From the NCBI GenBank assembly GCA_949775045.1, contig OX459103.1:9730842-9794841 (forward strand): a stretch of DNA of 64,000 nucleotides. The letters are read 5' to 3'. Each line of letters opens with the position of its first letter. The first letter of the stretch is position 1. This DNA is from Metridium senile. Taxonomy: Eukaryota > Cnidaria > Anthozoa > Actiniaria > Metridiidae. Position numbers and translations under genes: made by a program. The notes below the pieces were generated by a model. The model saw nothing but the letters and a program-made list of their open reading frames with translations. It searched no databases and was not told the origin of the DNA. This document shows, one piece after another, positions 24,201-36,707 of the stretch.

Positions 24201-25382
24201 GAATTTTTGTGTCAATTATTCTATCGAAGTCAATTTCATGAAATATTGACTCAACAGTCAAATTATTGACTTTGGAATTTACTGATTTTCCCACGTGTAA
24301 AAAGGCCGGTTTTGTATTACGGAATTTTCGGCACCTATAAACATATATAAGATGAATTTTACTGTCATGGAGTTCCGGAATGCCGTAGACAATATCCATA
24401 CGTCCTACGCAGTTGCGCATCCTGCGGATCTAACCAGGATATGTACGCACATAAGCCCATCGGATAAGACTATGAAAGAACGTATTCTTTCAAATGTAAA
24501 CAATACAACGTGGAATTGTCTTCCCACAATGAATGAAGGTTATTGAGGTATTTCATTGATAAACCACAGATTAAAGTGGTTCAGTTCGAATACGCGGGAA
24601 ACACATTATCTGTTTTTAAGATACGTTAACTAATAACATTTTACAATTAGAGTGGTTTTCGCGAGCAACACATAGTAGATAATTTCGCGCGTTTTTGAAA
24701 ACCACTCAAGCGTCACATCATTGAATGAATGAAGCCTTGAAAGGTATGGATAACAGGTATAGATAATTCTGCCCTTTTTTTGTTAGTTAATTAGCTATTT
24801 AATATAACTAATATTAAAGATATTTATAAACGATTAAAGAACCCTTAACTTAAAAGCGCGCTCTATAAATTAATAATAGTAAATAATATCCATACCTTTC
24901 TTACTCTCGCACGTCGAGCATTTTGGCCCCAAAACACCAAACGCCATCAAGAGCACCAGAACGAGAGATGTGAAAGAGATGAACACTATCAAGCCAAATA
25001 TCCCATCCTTACAACGAGAAGATTTCTTAGATGATGTGTGGTAATGATCAAGGCTGCCAGTGCTTGTAGAATCATCAGAACATTCCGTGAACTGCCTATG
25101 CCTGTTTGTCTTTACGTGTGGCGGGATAGTTGATGGGGCGGACTCGTAAATAACGTTAGGCTGTTTACGCGGACCGGTAACGCGATTGTAGTATTCTAGA
25201 TCCTCGTAGTCAGGTTCACTGCCTGCGCATTGAGTGTTTTCGTAGCCGGCGTTGGTGTATTGAAGCGGTCTACGGGAAGAGCCAGAAGCGATGGAGAGCG
25301 ATGGTGAGTTAGGGACTTGGGCACGCAGACCTGGTGTCATCATGATTACGTCTTTAGTCGGTTTTTGTTTTCGTCCTGCCAT
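15109..25382 (-). CDS. Membrane collagen-like gene 2 (type II, coiled-coil + collagen), 7 exons
   Basis: Join on the minus strand: 25382-24896, 18411-18308, 17769-17719, 17555-17508, 17080-16673, 15711-15502, 15297-15109, giving 498 aa. All six introns have GT/AG ends, all phases agree, and the total length is a multiple of three ending in TGA. Order: about 127 cytoplasmic residues with several tyrosines, one transmembrane helix (about 128-151), a stalk of some 200 residues with heptad-like spacing and many N-glycosylation sequons, seven Gly-X-Y triplets, and a six-cysteine C-terminal domain. The topology (N-in, coiled coil, short collagen, C-terminal Cys domain) resembles class A scavenger receptors and membrane collagens; known proteins of this shape are trimeric cell-surface receptors. 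Orthology is not claimed. I infer a trimeric surface protein. Confidence 0.8.
15330..15424. repeat. (AAGAAT)n microsatellite, short allele
   Basis: About 15 units in the last intron of gene 2, equivalent to 911-1083. Confidence 0.95.
15502..15711 (-). CDS. Gene 2, collagen-like exon
   Basis: A 210-base exon, phase 0 at both ends, with acceptor ATCCACAG and donor GTAAGA. Seven Gly-X-Y triplets (GAPGPQGPAGPQGPTGPQ, GPG) follow IKNITNMVNNLKQ. Nearly identical to 1151-1360. Confidence 0.85.
15780..15905. repeat. 14-bp minisatellite TTATATGTAAGTGG, short array
   Basis: About eight degenerate units, the counterpart of 1436-1836 plus 6616-6755. Confidence 0.85.
16040..16270. repeat. GAT/GGT-rich trinucleotide tract
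   Basis: GATGATAATGAT and GGTGGTGAT units dominate an intron of gene 2; the tract resumes at 16470-16650 after the MITE. Open frames of Met/Ile/Val or His/Tyr here are repeat artefacts. Confidence 0.9.
16288..16466. mobile_element. MITE, CAGTAATA ends, TA duplication
   Basis: Inverted ends CAGTAATAGCCCACGTATAA flanked by TA on each side (16286-16287, 16467-16468). Internal AAGAACCTGTTTAGGCTAAA repeats in both orientations. Same family as 28256-28651; the ends resemble pogo/Tc1-mariner. Confidence 0.75.
16673..17080 (-). CDS. Gene 2, exon 5: coiled-coil stalk
   Basis: A 408-base exon, phase 0 at both ends, with acceptor TTCCACAG and donor GTACAT. It encodes 136 residues rich in Lys, Asp, Leu, Ile and Asn with periodic hydrophobic residues (e.g. 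LQSDIEIKAEIATLQ) and five or more N-X-S/T sequons (NIT, NDS, NTT, NAS, NST). It is a glycosylated coiled-coil stalk. The matching exon of gene 1 is lost. Confidence 0.8.
17210..17397. mobile_element. MITE, TACACCTACTT ends, TA duplication
   Basis: Ends TACACCTACTTGCAAGAA and complement, flanked by TA. Arms of about 85 bp. The centre shares GTTCAGCTTCAGTGATC-type sequence with the repeats at 11697-11905. Confidence 0.75.
17508..17555 (-). CDS. Gene 2, exon 4 (48 bases)
   Basis: Between CTATTTAG and GTATGT, phase 0 at both ends, encoding ITNLQAKIEALTTRDQ, a two-heptad coiled-coil segment. Confidence 0.7.
17719..17769 (-). CDS. Gene 2, exon 3 (51 bases)
   Basis: Between TATGCAG and GTAAGT, phase 0 at both ends, encoding LIRDTFMLALLRNHEKM, a helical stretch with hydrophobic heptad positions. 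Too short for ordinary frame searches; supported by splice signals and phase. Confidence 0.7.
17865..18260. repeat. CAT and CCA/CAA low-complexity tracts
   Basis: (CAT)n near 17870-17900 and CCACCACGACC/AACAACAAC runs at 18010-18250 inside an intron of gene 2. Confidence 0.85.
18308..18411 (-). CDS. Gene 2, exon 2: start of stalk
   Basis: A 104-base exon with acceptor CGTTACAG and donor GTATGA. Its first two bases complete the codon left by exon 1. Encodes a segment ending LEKNISSL, homologous to 7606-7715. Confidence 0.75.
18667..18769. mobile_element. 103-bp hairpin element
   Basis: Perfect 30-bp inverted arms (AATAGCCTGTGAACGGCTCA outward) enclose a G/C-strand-skewed centre that also pairs imperfectly (GGGATAGGGGAGG and its complement). 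Copy 1 lacks it at the matching place after CCATCAAATAGC near 8020, so it inserted after the duplication. Confidence 0.8.
18880..19270. repeat. 83-94 bp tandem repeat, ~4.5 units
   Basis: Units carry CAAGATGTGTTCAATCATGG (18980, 19063, 19153, 19247) and CACAAGCATTCGTGCCTC. Copy 1 has a single unit (9205-9300), so the array expanded only in copy 2. Confidence 0.85.
19462..24895. other. Intron 1 of gene 2; repeats but no gene
   Basis: In this model the stretch is intronic. Seen inside: an imperfect inverted pair at 21063-21195 (GGAAAGGAATTATGGG); a TACACCTA-type MITE end at 21222-21235; degenerate ~115-bp tandem repeats at 21965-22200 (TTCGCGAGA, CAGCATTTA); poly-G runs at 22260 and 22863. Open frames at 20751-20939 and 21232-21513 have no recognisable domain or splice context. 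Confidence 0.5.
24896..25382 (-). CDS. Gene 2, exon 1: cytoplasmic domain and transmembrane helix
   Basis: Opens at ATG 25382 (MAGRKQKPTKDV) and runs 487 bases to a GTATGG donor in phase 1. The cytoplasmic part has tyrosine-containing acidic motifs (PDYEDLEYYN around residue 60, NVIYESA near 76) that could be phosphorylation or sorting sites; this is inference. Basic residues (KKSSRCK) precede the hydrophobic span, as expected for N-in topology. CSTCESKK follows the membrane span. TATATAAG lies 20-30 bp upstream of the ATG on the same strand. Confidence 0.8.
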
Positions 25383-26505
25383 AATTGAAGTAGATTCTAA
25401 AATAATAACTTATATAAAATAGTTGAATTCTAAAAGTTCGTTGTATGGTAACAACGTTGTCTGAAAGTAAAGTAGTTTGCGATTTAGATGTTTGCTATAT
25501 AGCGTTGTAGCGTGGTCTGACTATCGGACTACCCTACACAGAGTTTCATTCATTTCATTGGCTGAAATTTGATCACACAGACGTGTTATTTACATCTCAG
25601 GCTCGAGAGGTGATTGGTGGAATCCAGGGCGATATTGGTGACATAGCACCCAAGTGATGTAACAGTTTCCTTGCGTGACGGGGTATAGCACTAACTTGTA
25701 CAAACTGCTTTGAAAACACGCAGAAATATTCATTGCAACTCTTTATCTTTAACAAAAAGAAAACAAATATCTATATTCTAATATTCAAAATCATTTATTT
25801 TACAGTTTAGTTCTGCGTTTTGCTGTTGCGAGAAGACATTAGTATGATAAACTTATCACTCCTGCGTAATGTTTTCTTACGCAACAAAATACGTGGGTAG
25901 CCCCTACTGGCACGTAACGTTACGAAACATATGCCGACTATCAGGTGCTGCCATATAGGAGAAACCAGAGGGTTTCTTGATCTAGTATTTGTATCTATAA
26001 TATCATTTGTACGTCTGTGTTCGTTATCCTCAAAATAAATTATCGTTGCTTCACAAATCGTCAGATTTACAAACGCTAACTAAGTAAAAAATAACTTCTG
26101 GTACCCAGGGTGGGCATTGACATTACTACTTTTACGAAAAAGTCCATCTAATCTAGGAAGATTGAAGTTAACTCGATGGAACTTCAACGCATTTCGTCGT
26201 AGAAATGGGCGAATCAGAAAGAAGAAAGAAAGCACGGCTTAAGATAGACAGGAAGATGAAAGAAATAACTGGAAATATAGGGAGAAGGTAGTAAAACGCT
26301 TTAAAATAGGAGCTAGATATTTGAATTATATTTCTCTAGCTATTCTCCATTAGTTTACCATAATCTAGTGACTTGCCTTGGTATTTGTGTATTTTTTGTT
26401 AGAAGCTCAATCTACACTTATCAATTTAAAATAAATATAACGCAATTACAGTCTAATTACGCAAGTTTTACGTCCGTGACCTCACTCGAAGTGTACGTAA
26501 CGCAA
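25383..26505. other. Upstream region of gene 2, no gene seen
   Basis: Should contain the promoter of gene 2 on the minus strand. No convincing frame, no structured repeat. Confidence 0.4.
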
Positions 26506-27660
26506 CAACCTAGTGCGTGCAATCATGTACGGTAAATATGTACCTTTAATTTTATCTACATAGGCGGTTCATCAAGACGATTCACGCAGACTACACCGTA
26601 TTATTATTTACCCAAGTAAGTTTTCCGTGACAGTATGTTTGTGGGCTTTATGCCTGCAATCGTGCTCCTTTGTTTTGATGATATCTAAACTGTCAGAGTT
26701 GAAGAACACGATTAGTACGATTCATCCAAACCGGCTATAGTAACTATATTTACACAAGTAAGATAGTATGTTTGTGGGCTTTATGCCTGCAATCGTGCTC
26801 CTTTGTTTTGATTTTATCTACATAGTTCAACAACATTACACGATTCATTCAGACTACCGTATATTTACACAAGTAATATATAGTATGTTTATGTCGGAAT
26901 TGGTGAAGTAAAACGTGTAATTGTGTTCCTTGTACATGTTGTTGATGGTAACTACATAGTTGAAGAACACTATTTGCCCAAACTAACGTAAATATATTTA
27001 CACAAGTAATATATAGTATGTTTATGTGGCCCTTTTGCACTCTATAGGAAAGTTTACGGAGTTTAAACTAAAAGCGTGCAATTGTGTCCCTTTGATGCTA
27101 TCTACACAGTTCAACAGCAAGTTTCACGAACCGCTGCCGAAGCAATATTTACTCAAGTACGTTTTTCGTGATAGTGGTCTTTGACACTCAATAGCAAAGG
27201 GTACAAGTGTAAGCTATTGCTTGCAATCATGTCCCTTTAATGCTATCTAAATAGTTCAACAGAGCTAGCAAGTTTCACGAACCGCTGCCGAAGCTATATT
27301 TACTCATGGACGTTTTTCGTGATAGTGGACTTAATTAAAGGGTACGAGTGTAAGCGGCTATTGCTAGCATGCAATCATGTCCTTTTGATGCTATCTACAC
27401 AGTTCAACAGCTAGTTTCACGAACCAACTACCGAAGCTATATTTACTCAATTAAGTACGTTTTTCTGTGTGTTTTTGGCACTCAATAGCAAAGGGTGCGA
27501 CTGAGTGTAAGCGGCTATTGCTAGCATACAATCACGTTCCTTTGATTTTATCTACATAGTTCAACAGCACGATTTACGCAGCATACCGCACAATTTACGC
27601 ACCAACTAACTTAGCTATATCTACTCAAGTTGTTTTTTTCGTGATAATATGTTGCGGTAT
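26506..27660. repeat. Degenerate ~125-160 bp tandem array, 8 units
   Basis: Each unit has ATCTACATAGTTCAAC (near 26556, 26681, 26816, 26950, 27101, 27244, 27392, 27550), then CACGAACC, TATATTTACTCAAGTA, a CGTGATAGT box, and TGCAATCATGTCC. Units differ strongly, so the array is old. No open frame persists. Confidence 0.85.
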
Positions 27661-28255
27661 TTTGCTTGCTGTATGAAAGTGCCGATTTGCCGTGTCAGGC
27701 GGTAACTGCCGTGCAGTGTCGCAAGGAAGGGCCTCTGGCTGTTGGTGTTCCCCTGTAGAGAACAAAAGAGCATTTTGCCTGACGGTAGATGCTACGTTTT
27801 CCAATTAAATAGTAGCTTATACTAGCAGGGATATAATCAATACACTGACATATATTTTAAAAGATAGGTCAGTGAATTAATGCACTAAAAAGTTGTACAA
27901 TTGTAAAAATAATTAATTGATTATTATTTTTGACCCGTTTAGGACTACACTTCTGATCTTCTTGTTAACTTATTGTTATTGATTTTTATTTTTTTATTTT
28001 AAAAGACAGTGTATTGATTAATATAAATGGAAAATTAGAATTGTTTTCAGTAATTGAAAATATAAGAAAATATATAAGATAAAATATCAGACGAATAACA
28101 AAAATATCGCAGGAGTAGGACTGGATCGAGTACAAATAACCAATATATTGTTCTGATGGTTTGATAATAAATAACTCGCCTAAAGGCTCGTCAAAATACA
28201 GCGTCTCACTCATAAAATATCCAGCCATTAAACTGTAGACCTATGATATGATATA
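27661..28255. other. Intergenic, no gene seen
   Basis: AT-rich; the 80-codon minus frame at 27986-28228 has no recognisable features. Confidence 0.4.
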
Positions 28256-28651
28256 CAGTAAAAACTCGCATATAAGAACCACTATTTTTCGAGGTTAGGC
28301 TAAAGTAGTTCTTATATAATTGGTATTTAGTGAGAAATTAGGCTAAGGTGGTTCTTAACTGGTTCTTATTTACAAAGCAAGAACAATTTCCCTTATATAG
28401 TGTTTTTTTATGTTATATAAATTGTTATGTAGAAGCATCTGAATGATGAATGTATTCTCATTGAGAACTAACTGATAATACATTTGTAAAACATTTTTCT
28501 TGCATTGATTTTAAATTTGGTTATATTCGAGGCTCAAAATTATCTAATGTTTTAGGCTCAAGTGGTTCTTTTTTAACAGGTGCTTAAAAATCAAATTTTA
28601 GCTAGCCTAGTGGTTCTTAATCCACTGGTTCTTATATGCGGGTTTTTACTG
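28256..28651. mobile_element. 396-bp MITE, CAGTAAAAACTCGC ends, TA duplication
   Basis: Ends CAGTAAAAACTCGCATATAA and complement, flanked by TA. Internal AAGAACCA/TGGTTCTT and AGGCTAA motifs recur in both orientations. Relative of 16288-16466. Ends resemble pogo/Tigger. Confidence 0.8.
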
Positions 28652-30604
28652 TAATTCTATTAGACTATCTCTAGTCCTCGCAATACAAAATCACTTAATG
28701 GACACATTAAGTAAACTTCGATCGAATTTCGAGAAAAATGGCATAAAAGTCTGATTGCATAACATATTGCTTTCATGCATCTATTGCCATTATTCTCCGT
28801 AATAGCACCAGTGGGGTTCCAAAATATCAATACAGAATGGGATGAAACGGACCATGAAACGACTAGAAAAATGTATTTTAATATAGTTGAGTTTTTTTAA
28901 GGGAAATGCATTGACATTTTTTTAAAGGATAAACCTTCTAGAAAGTGTTGTTTTATACTTAAGCAGGAAAAGTCCCTTCAGATATTAGGAAACAGGAAAA
29001 CTGAATAAATTGATCGCTTCCTGAAGTCTGAGGTCCGTCCTGGACATGTACCTTTAATATTAAAGAAAAACCTTTAAGTTAAGGTTATATATATTATATA
29101 TAGGTTATATTCAGTCTGTCAACACTTTCGTCAGTTTAATAACGATCAGGTAAAGATTACAAATCGTGATAGATCCAAACTCTTCGTTACTTTAAGCAAA
29201 AATCTTCAAGAATTTGAGCTGAATAAAATCTATTCTAAATTCTCAGTTTATGAAAAAAATGAAAAGAGTCGTAACGAAGAGCCTTTCTTTAGCTTTATTT
29301 TCAACTTGTCAGTTGTTCGGGTTTTTGCGCAATTAAAAGTAGAAACTGTTTTGTATGCAGTTATGTTTGTTGCTTGCATGGTAAGCTCATTGCGCACGCG
29401 TGCGTTTTCAGTTTCTTTAAAAGTTCAGTTCCCTCGCGCGATCAGTGCGTAACATTGAGGACTGTTCTGCACCGCCTTGTTAGATGCTCGATATTTATAG
29501 CAAGACTTTCCACTCACTATAAAAACCTTTTCTTTCTCGCCCTCTTGGGTCTGGTCTGGTTTATATTCTAGCTACAATATTTCACTCGCGCGAACTTCGA
29601 CGCGACCCTGCGTAAAAATAGCATAAGTCAAATAGTTTACCTGGCGGTCGGTAGCCGAAAACTTTCAGTTTGGCCTGTGCTATTTGCGGTTGTTTTGTTA
29701 CGGCCTGCACTGTTTGTTATAGTGTATGCCGTAAGTTCCTACAGTTACAAAAACAAGACTTCTTGCAGAGAGTCGGGTTTTTATTTGAGATTAAATGACT
29801 TCGTCGTATTCTGCTGTGACTCCCCTGTGGCGTGAAACTACTAGAACGCGGCCTTCTAGTTCTAGCAGTTCTTTCCAAGGTCTTCAAGGCGCCGCTGGGG
29901 TGCTTAATAAGCGCGCTTTTTCCCGTGATATACAATATTGGAACAAGTTATTTTCAAGCTTTTTTTTAGAGGTTTTTTTTTCTACAATTCCCGAAATCCA
30001 AAACATGTGCTATCGCAATTAGTTTGAATTGCGAATGCAAAATGAAATATTGCAAACGAAGTCTTAGTATTAAATGCATATTGACCTCAGACAAATAATG
30101 TTGGAGGAGATAGAATACAGTGCCGTTGCGACACAAGTTAATGAAGAAATTGCACAGTTGTTGCACAGTTGTTGCACAACAATAAAAAAGAAACAAAAGT
30201 ATAGTTCAGATCTACTCGCAACGGAAGTCAGCAACTTTGAACTTGCAACGCTATTGCATACACGGTGTATCACCCCTGAAGTAATTTGTGTCGTGATTCA
30301 CGCCATTGCAAGACATGTCCAAGTTTCTGGAAAAAATTGCATAGTGCCTTAATTCCTCGAAATGCATGAGCATGCTAAAAACAGGTTTTTGATTTGTATC
30401 TTATGATCCTGAGCAGGCTGTTAAACCCGATTAGTGCTAATCGATCGATCCGGAGAGTTTATTCTTGGTTAATACTAATCCGGATCCGAATTTTGACCAA
30501 CAGGAATACGGGAGAAAAATGGATATGATCGATATTATTATGGAATATTGCTTCAAAATATTCATGAAAAAATATTAGTTTGCTCGTAGCAAGGGCACTT
30601 ATTA
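28652..30604. other. Intergenic; one unassigned frame
   Basis: No gene recognised. A plus frame at 29795-30022 begins MTSSYSAVTPLWRETTRTRP with a Ser run and has mixed codon use unlike the surrounding AT-rich DNA; it could be a first exon or an old transposon fragment, with no evidence for either. The 92-codon plus frame at 30074-30352 is also unassigned. Confidence 0.3.
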
Positions 30605-30954
30605 TAAACCTTTTCATAAAGCTGCCAACTAATTATCATATATAATATATAGAATTACTGATGTAAGGAAAAGAAAGCTGTCATAGGATACACATTCACA
30701 ACATTCACAACAACTTGTGAAAGTTTGAGAAAAGCGAGTAAATGTGCAAGAAGCTATGAGAATTTCAAAATCTGAGGCCACAAAGCGCTCGATAGAAAAT
30801 TACATACAAATCCTTACATTTCAAACATAATTTTATTAGCATTTTGTACAGAAAAGCGAAACTTTCCATTATTTTTAATGCCCATTTATGATAGTTCTTT
30901 CATATGACAGTGATAAATATTAAATATCATTTTCCGCCATTTATGACAAAGGTC
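30605..30954. mobile_element. MITE family M1, copy 1
   Basis: The most diverged of three copies (others 31877-32257 and 34646-35039). Shared internal sequence includes AACTTGTGAAAGTTTGAGAA, and the ends carry TTTCATAAA/TTTATGA-type inverted repeats. Confidence 0.65.
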
Positions 30955-31026
30955 TGTAACTAGTCCATATATGTGCACTGCTATATATATTTTACAGATA
31001 TTTTACATATAGTAGATGATGCAGAA

Positions 31027-31278
31027 TTAAGAGAGTGAAAAGCTTCCTCTGCTAGCAGGGTAGTTCATAAGAATTTTCTTCCTGAGGCATTTTTTCTTTT
31101 CTTCTTTTATTCGTTGGTAATTGTTTTTAATCAAAGCACCATTTAATGCTGTTGGCCCGAGGGTAAGGAAGTGCGCCCCACATTCTGCGCGGCAGGGTAG
31201 ACAGATACAATTTTGAGGGAAATGCATGCATGTACCATGCAATGGAAAAACTTTGAATAAAACCCTTTCCAATTTCAT
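31027..31278 (-). other. Unassigned minus-strand frame
   Basis: An 83-codon frame with five cysteines (e.g. CMHFPQNCICLPCRAECGAH) but no signal peptide at the listed start and no splice context. Noted because of its cysteine density; most likely chance. Confidence 0.15.
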
Positions 31279-31332
31279 TTTGTTTCTTTTGAATGTGTTA
31301 ATCGGAGTACATGCATGCTTACAGACTAAAAG

Positions 31333-31452
31333 TACATGGTTGTGGGCAAATACAAAAAATATTTTTTGAATGAGAAAGGATTTTAGTTCCCTTGAAAGAA
31401 AATAAAAACTCCATTATTTTGACCACAAACACGGCTGCCATGAAATCCCTCC
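31333..31452. mobile_element. Truncated copy of the 11210-11339 MITE
   Basis: Matches the right two thirds (TTTTTGAATGA, CCATTATTTTGACCACAAAC, CATGAAATCCCTC). The left terminus is missing. Confidence 0.7.
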
Positions 31453-31876
31453 ATACAGACTATACAAGAAATCCTTTTTCAAACTGAAAGGAGACGTTGT
31501 GAACTTTGATCAGAAACTCAATCCACGCAAGTCATATGCGGGCGGCCTGATCCTGCTCAGTCTCCTCAAAACTTTACTGCAGATCGAGGATTATTCTCTG
31601 ACCTTCTCTGTTAAACATGTTAACTTGCCAATAGAGCTTTTATTTTATTTTATTTTATTTTATTTTTATTTCCACAATTCGCTTCATGCATGAAAAGTAT
31701 ATATTAACAAAAGCTCCAAGTCGACGCATAAGTGGGTAAAATGCAATGAATATAGTAAAATTTCATCCACTTCAGCCTCTTTCTTTTTTGTGATCAGCCA
31801 TGCGAATTAGATCGGAAACTAAGGTTATTTAACCGTTAGCTGTCCAAATTAATACCAAGGAAAAGTTTATTAAATT

Positions 31877-32257
31877 GACGACTTTCATAAATGACCGCCA
31901 CTAATTATCATAATTTTTAAAATTGATGTATTAAGAAAAAGAAAGCTATCATATGATAGACATTCACCATAGCAATAACTTGTGAAAGTTTGAGAAAAAA
32001 ACGATTAAATTTGCAAGAAGCTATAAGAGTTCGAAAAATCAGAAAAACACTAAAACGAGGCATCAAAGGCTTCAGCAGAAGATTACATACAAATCTCTAC
32101 ATTCTTCTTTGGTATTTTAGCCAGAGCATCAAAACCTTCCAAACATGCCTATTTCAGGTGGTTCTTTCATATGACAGTGCTAAAATATAAAAATATCTGT
32201 TTACTTGAAAAATCATTTTCCGGACGGGTACATATTATGGTATTTATGAAAGTGGTC
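31877..32257. mobile_element. MITE family M1, copy 2
   Basis: Starts GACGACTTTCATAAAT and ends ATTTATGAAAGTGGTC followed by TA. Close to the copy at 34646. Confidence 0.8.
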
Positions 32258-32317
32258 TATAGTAGAAGTGTTTGGAAACCATATAATCCGCAGGTAAATG
32301 TTGCTCAGAAACCCTTA

Positions 32318-32596
32318 AGCCTGGTTTTCACTAGCGACGCAAAGCAAGCGCAAACGCAAGCGCAAGCACAAGCATGGCATGTGAAAACGAGACGTGAATA
32401 AGCGCAAGCGCAAACAAACTATTCACTAGTGCCACGCGCAAGCACAAGCGCAAACGCAAGAAAAAAGGAAAATCTTTGATATCTTGCGCTTGCGTTATCA
32501 CTGCGTCAAACGGTTAAGTTTTCACGACGAAATAAGGTCTCTTGCGGTTGCGCTTGTGTTTGCGCTTGTGCTTGCGTCGCTAGTGAAAACTAGGCT
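32318..32596. mobile_element. PIF/Harbinger-type MITE with hexamer arrays
   Basis: Inverted ends AGCCTGGTTTTCACTAGCG are flanked by TTA on both sides (32315-32317, 32597-32599). The subterminal parts are arrays of GCAAGC/GCAAAC hexamers in opposite orientation. Confidence 0.8.
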
Positions 32597-32630
32597 TTAG
32601 ACTTTGTGTCCTGACCTCGCTCTGTTATTA

Positions 32631-34385
<1,755 letters not shown>

Positions 34386-34389
34386 AGTT

Positions 34390-34640
34390 GGTGATGATGA
34401 TTATAAAATGATGATTTTTGACAGTGATAACGGCGATGGTATTAAATGGTAACAACCATGATGATAGCAATGCATGACGGTGATCCGCCAATGATATTGA
34501 TGATCATTAGCTAGTACGAAGCATATGTTGGTGATGCATGATGATGATGAAGAAGATGGTCATGATGATGATGATGGAAATGATGATCATTTAATAACGA
34601 TGCTTGATGGTGGAGATGAATATGATGATCGTGATAATGA
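34390..34640. repeat. GATGAT-rich low-complexity tract
   Basis: ATGATGATGATG-type units, broken; the tract resumes at 35046-35130 around the inserted MITE. Confidence 0.85.
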
Positions 34641-34645
34641 TAATA

Positions 34646-35039
34646 GACGACTTTCATAAATGGCCGCCACTAATTATCATAATTTTTAAAATTGATGTTT
34701 TAAGAAAAAGAAAGCTATTATATGATAGGCATTCACCATAACCATAACTTGTGAAAGTTTGAGAAAAAACGATTAAATTGAAGCTATAAGAGTTTGAAAA
34801 ATCAGAAAAACACCAAAATGATGCATATCAAAGGCTTCAATAGAAAATTACATACAAATCTCCACATTTTTCATTGAGCATAACTTCTTTGGTATATTAG
34901 CCAGAGCATCAAAACCTTCCAAACATACCTATTTCAGGTAGTTCTTTCATATGACAGTGCTAAAATATATATTAACACTGATATCTGTTTGCTTGAAAAA
35001 TTAATTCCGGTACATATTATGGTATTTATGAAAGTGGTC
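34646..35039. mobile_element. MITE family M1, copy 3
   Basis: A 394-bp copy bounded GACGACTTTCATAAAT ... ATTTATGAAAGTGGTC with TA on both sides, inserted into the GAT-rich tract. Confidence 0.85.
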
Positions 35040-35146
35040 TATAAGGCGGATGATGGTGATAATGATAATGATAATAATTTTGTAAACTAGTTATGGTGAT
35101 GATGATGGTGGACATGGATAATGATGATGTTTGTGTTGGTACATGC

Positions 35147-35231
35147 AACCTCGTTCACAGGGCCCTCTCCCTTCGCTTTTGGTTTCCCGCCCCACCCAAA
35201 ACCGAAGGGAGAGGGCCATGGGAACGAGGTT
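35147..35231. mobile_element. 85-bp hairpin element
   Basis: Arms AACCTCGTTCACAGGGCCCT / AGGGCCATGGGAACGAGGTT, about 29 paired bases, GC-rich and inserted in a GAT-rich tract. Confidence 0.8.
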
Positions 35232-35239
35232 GGTGGTAC

Positions 35240-36705
35240 ATGGTGGTGGTCATGAGGATCACAATTTATTTGGTAAACTAGTAATGCCATTTGGATTTCT
35301 TATCCGTAGGAATGTTGTTTACATGTTGGAAAGTGAGCCACCCATGTAAAAACATCTCAGTCACACTGAGAGCTTCACTGTTTGTTTTCTTGTGGCATAA
35401 CCTCTACAAAGTACCGAAGAATGTTATGCTAACCAAAAGAATGTAAGCATGTCCAGGGTGAATTTGAGTACAACTGTTTAATTAAAAATATATATTCTCC
35501 TCTCTCTTTTGTCTCTCATTTCTCTGGTCCATCTATTGAATTTGATACCCGGTATTGCACTTGATTTGCTCCCTGCATGGTCCTCGATCCTGAGTTATAT
35601 GCTTAAGCCCCACATGTCTAAAAGGCCCAACATGTTTGACGACCACTATGTTGTTGTACGATGTTGGATAATGTTGGATGGGGGTCGTTCAAAACAACCT
35701 AACATGCTGCGATATGGTTTGTTGAACACGAGAACAATGAAACAAATGTTGGACGATGCTTCATCAAACATAATGCACTAGGGTGTTCAAATGGGTCGAA
35801 TATATGTTTGGTCTGTTTAAACAGGGTTTTAGGATAACAAAGTGTATTTTAGTGTGAGAATTCCTCCCTCTTAAGAACGAGCTTGATTGTGAGTTATATG
35901 CTTAGCCTGTGTACAGCCGTCCCCATGAAGGCTATTGTATTCCTAGAAAATATGAATGTAGTTGTAGTGTTTGAGCCGAGAAATCGGAGTTACTCATGTT
36001 TGCTCGGTGCAACTGTGATGCAAATATGGAATTCTTATATAGAAAAACCTAGAGTAAATCTGGTAAATGCTACATTTTCTTATGATCATGAGTGAAAATA
36101 TGGTGAGCAAATTGGTTATTTACCAGATTTAATTTAGTTAAACTATATTTGAATTTCGTATTTGCACCCGGGGTAACTCCCTTTGTCCAAGTGGTAGGGC
36201 TGATCGAGAGTCGGTTTTGAAAACGACTCCTAAAAGGTACGTACAGATAAAAATAACTGTTAAAGTCTTATTGATTTCAATCCCTAGAAGGTACGACTGT
36301 GCCAAGCTTACTTTTAGCAACAAAACAGAGTAAAAATGACCGTTACAGGTACGGAGTCTATTTTGTAACTGACTTTTGAGCCAGAACCTTAAAAGGTACG
36401 CACATGAAACAATTTCGATTTAGATATACACAGCTATAGTCACACATGCAAGACCAGGGATCAAAAGAGTGACCTCGTATCAGTTATTAAGCTATGCCGA
36501 ACATCTAAAATATCTCGGTTAATATTCTTTCGAGTAACAGATTATAGAGCGGTCTTAGCTACTATTAACGGCAAAGCCCCCGACCTTAGTGCAATGTGTT
36601 ATCATCCCTCTTGAGGACAAGTGTCTTAGTACTTATATAATCACGTTTAGGACTATACACCTGCAGGCATGCAAGGAACCTCAGGTCATGTCAGGTGAAG
36701 CAATA
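35240..36705. other. Intergenic; inverted CCAACAT motifs, no gene
   Basis: Between 35620 and 35780 CCCAACATG and ATGTTGG(A) motifs alternate in both orientations, as in subterminal regions of some DNA transposons. ACGGTACC-type AAGGTACG motifs recur at 36233, 36288, 36392. No coding support for the 90-codon frame at 35509-35781. Confidence 0.35.
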
Positions 36706-36707
36706 CA

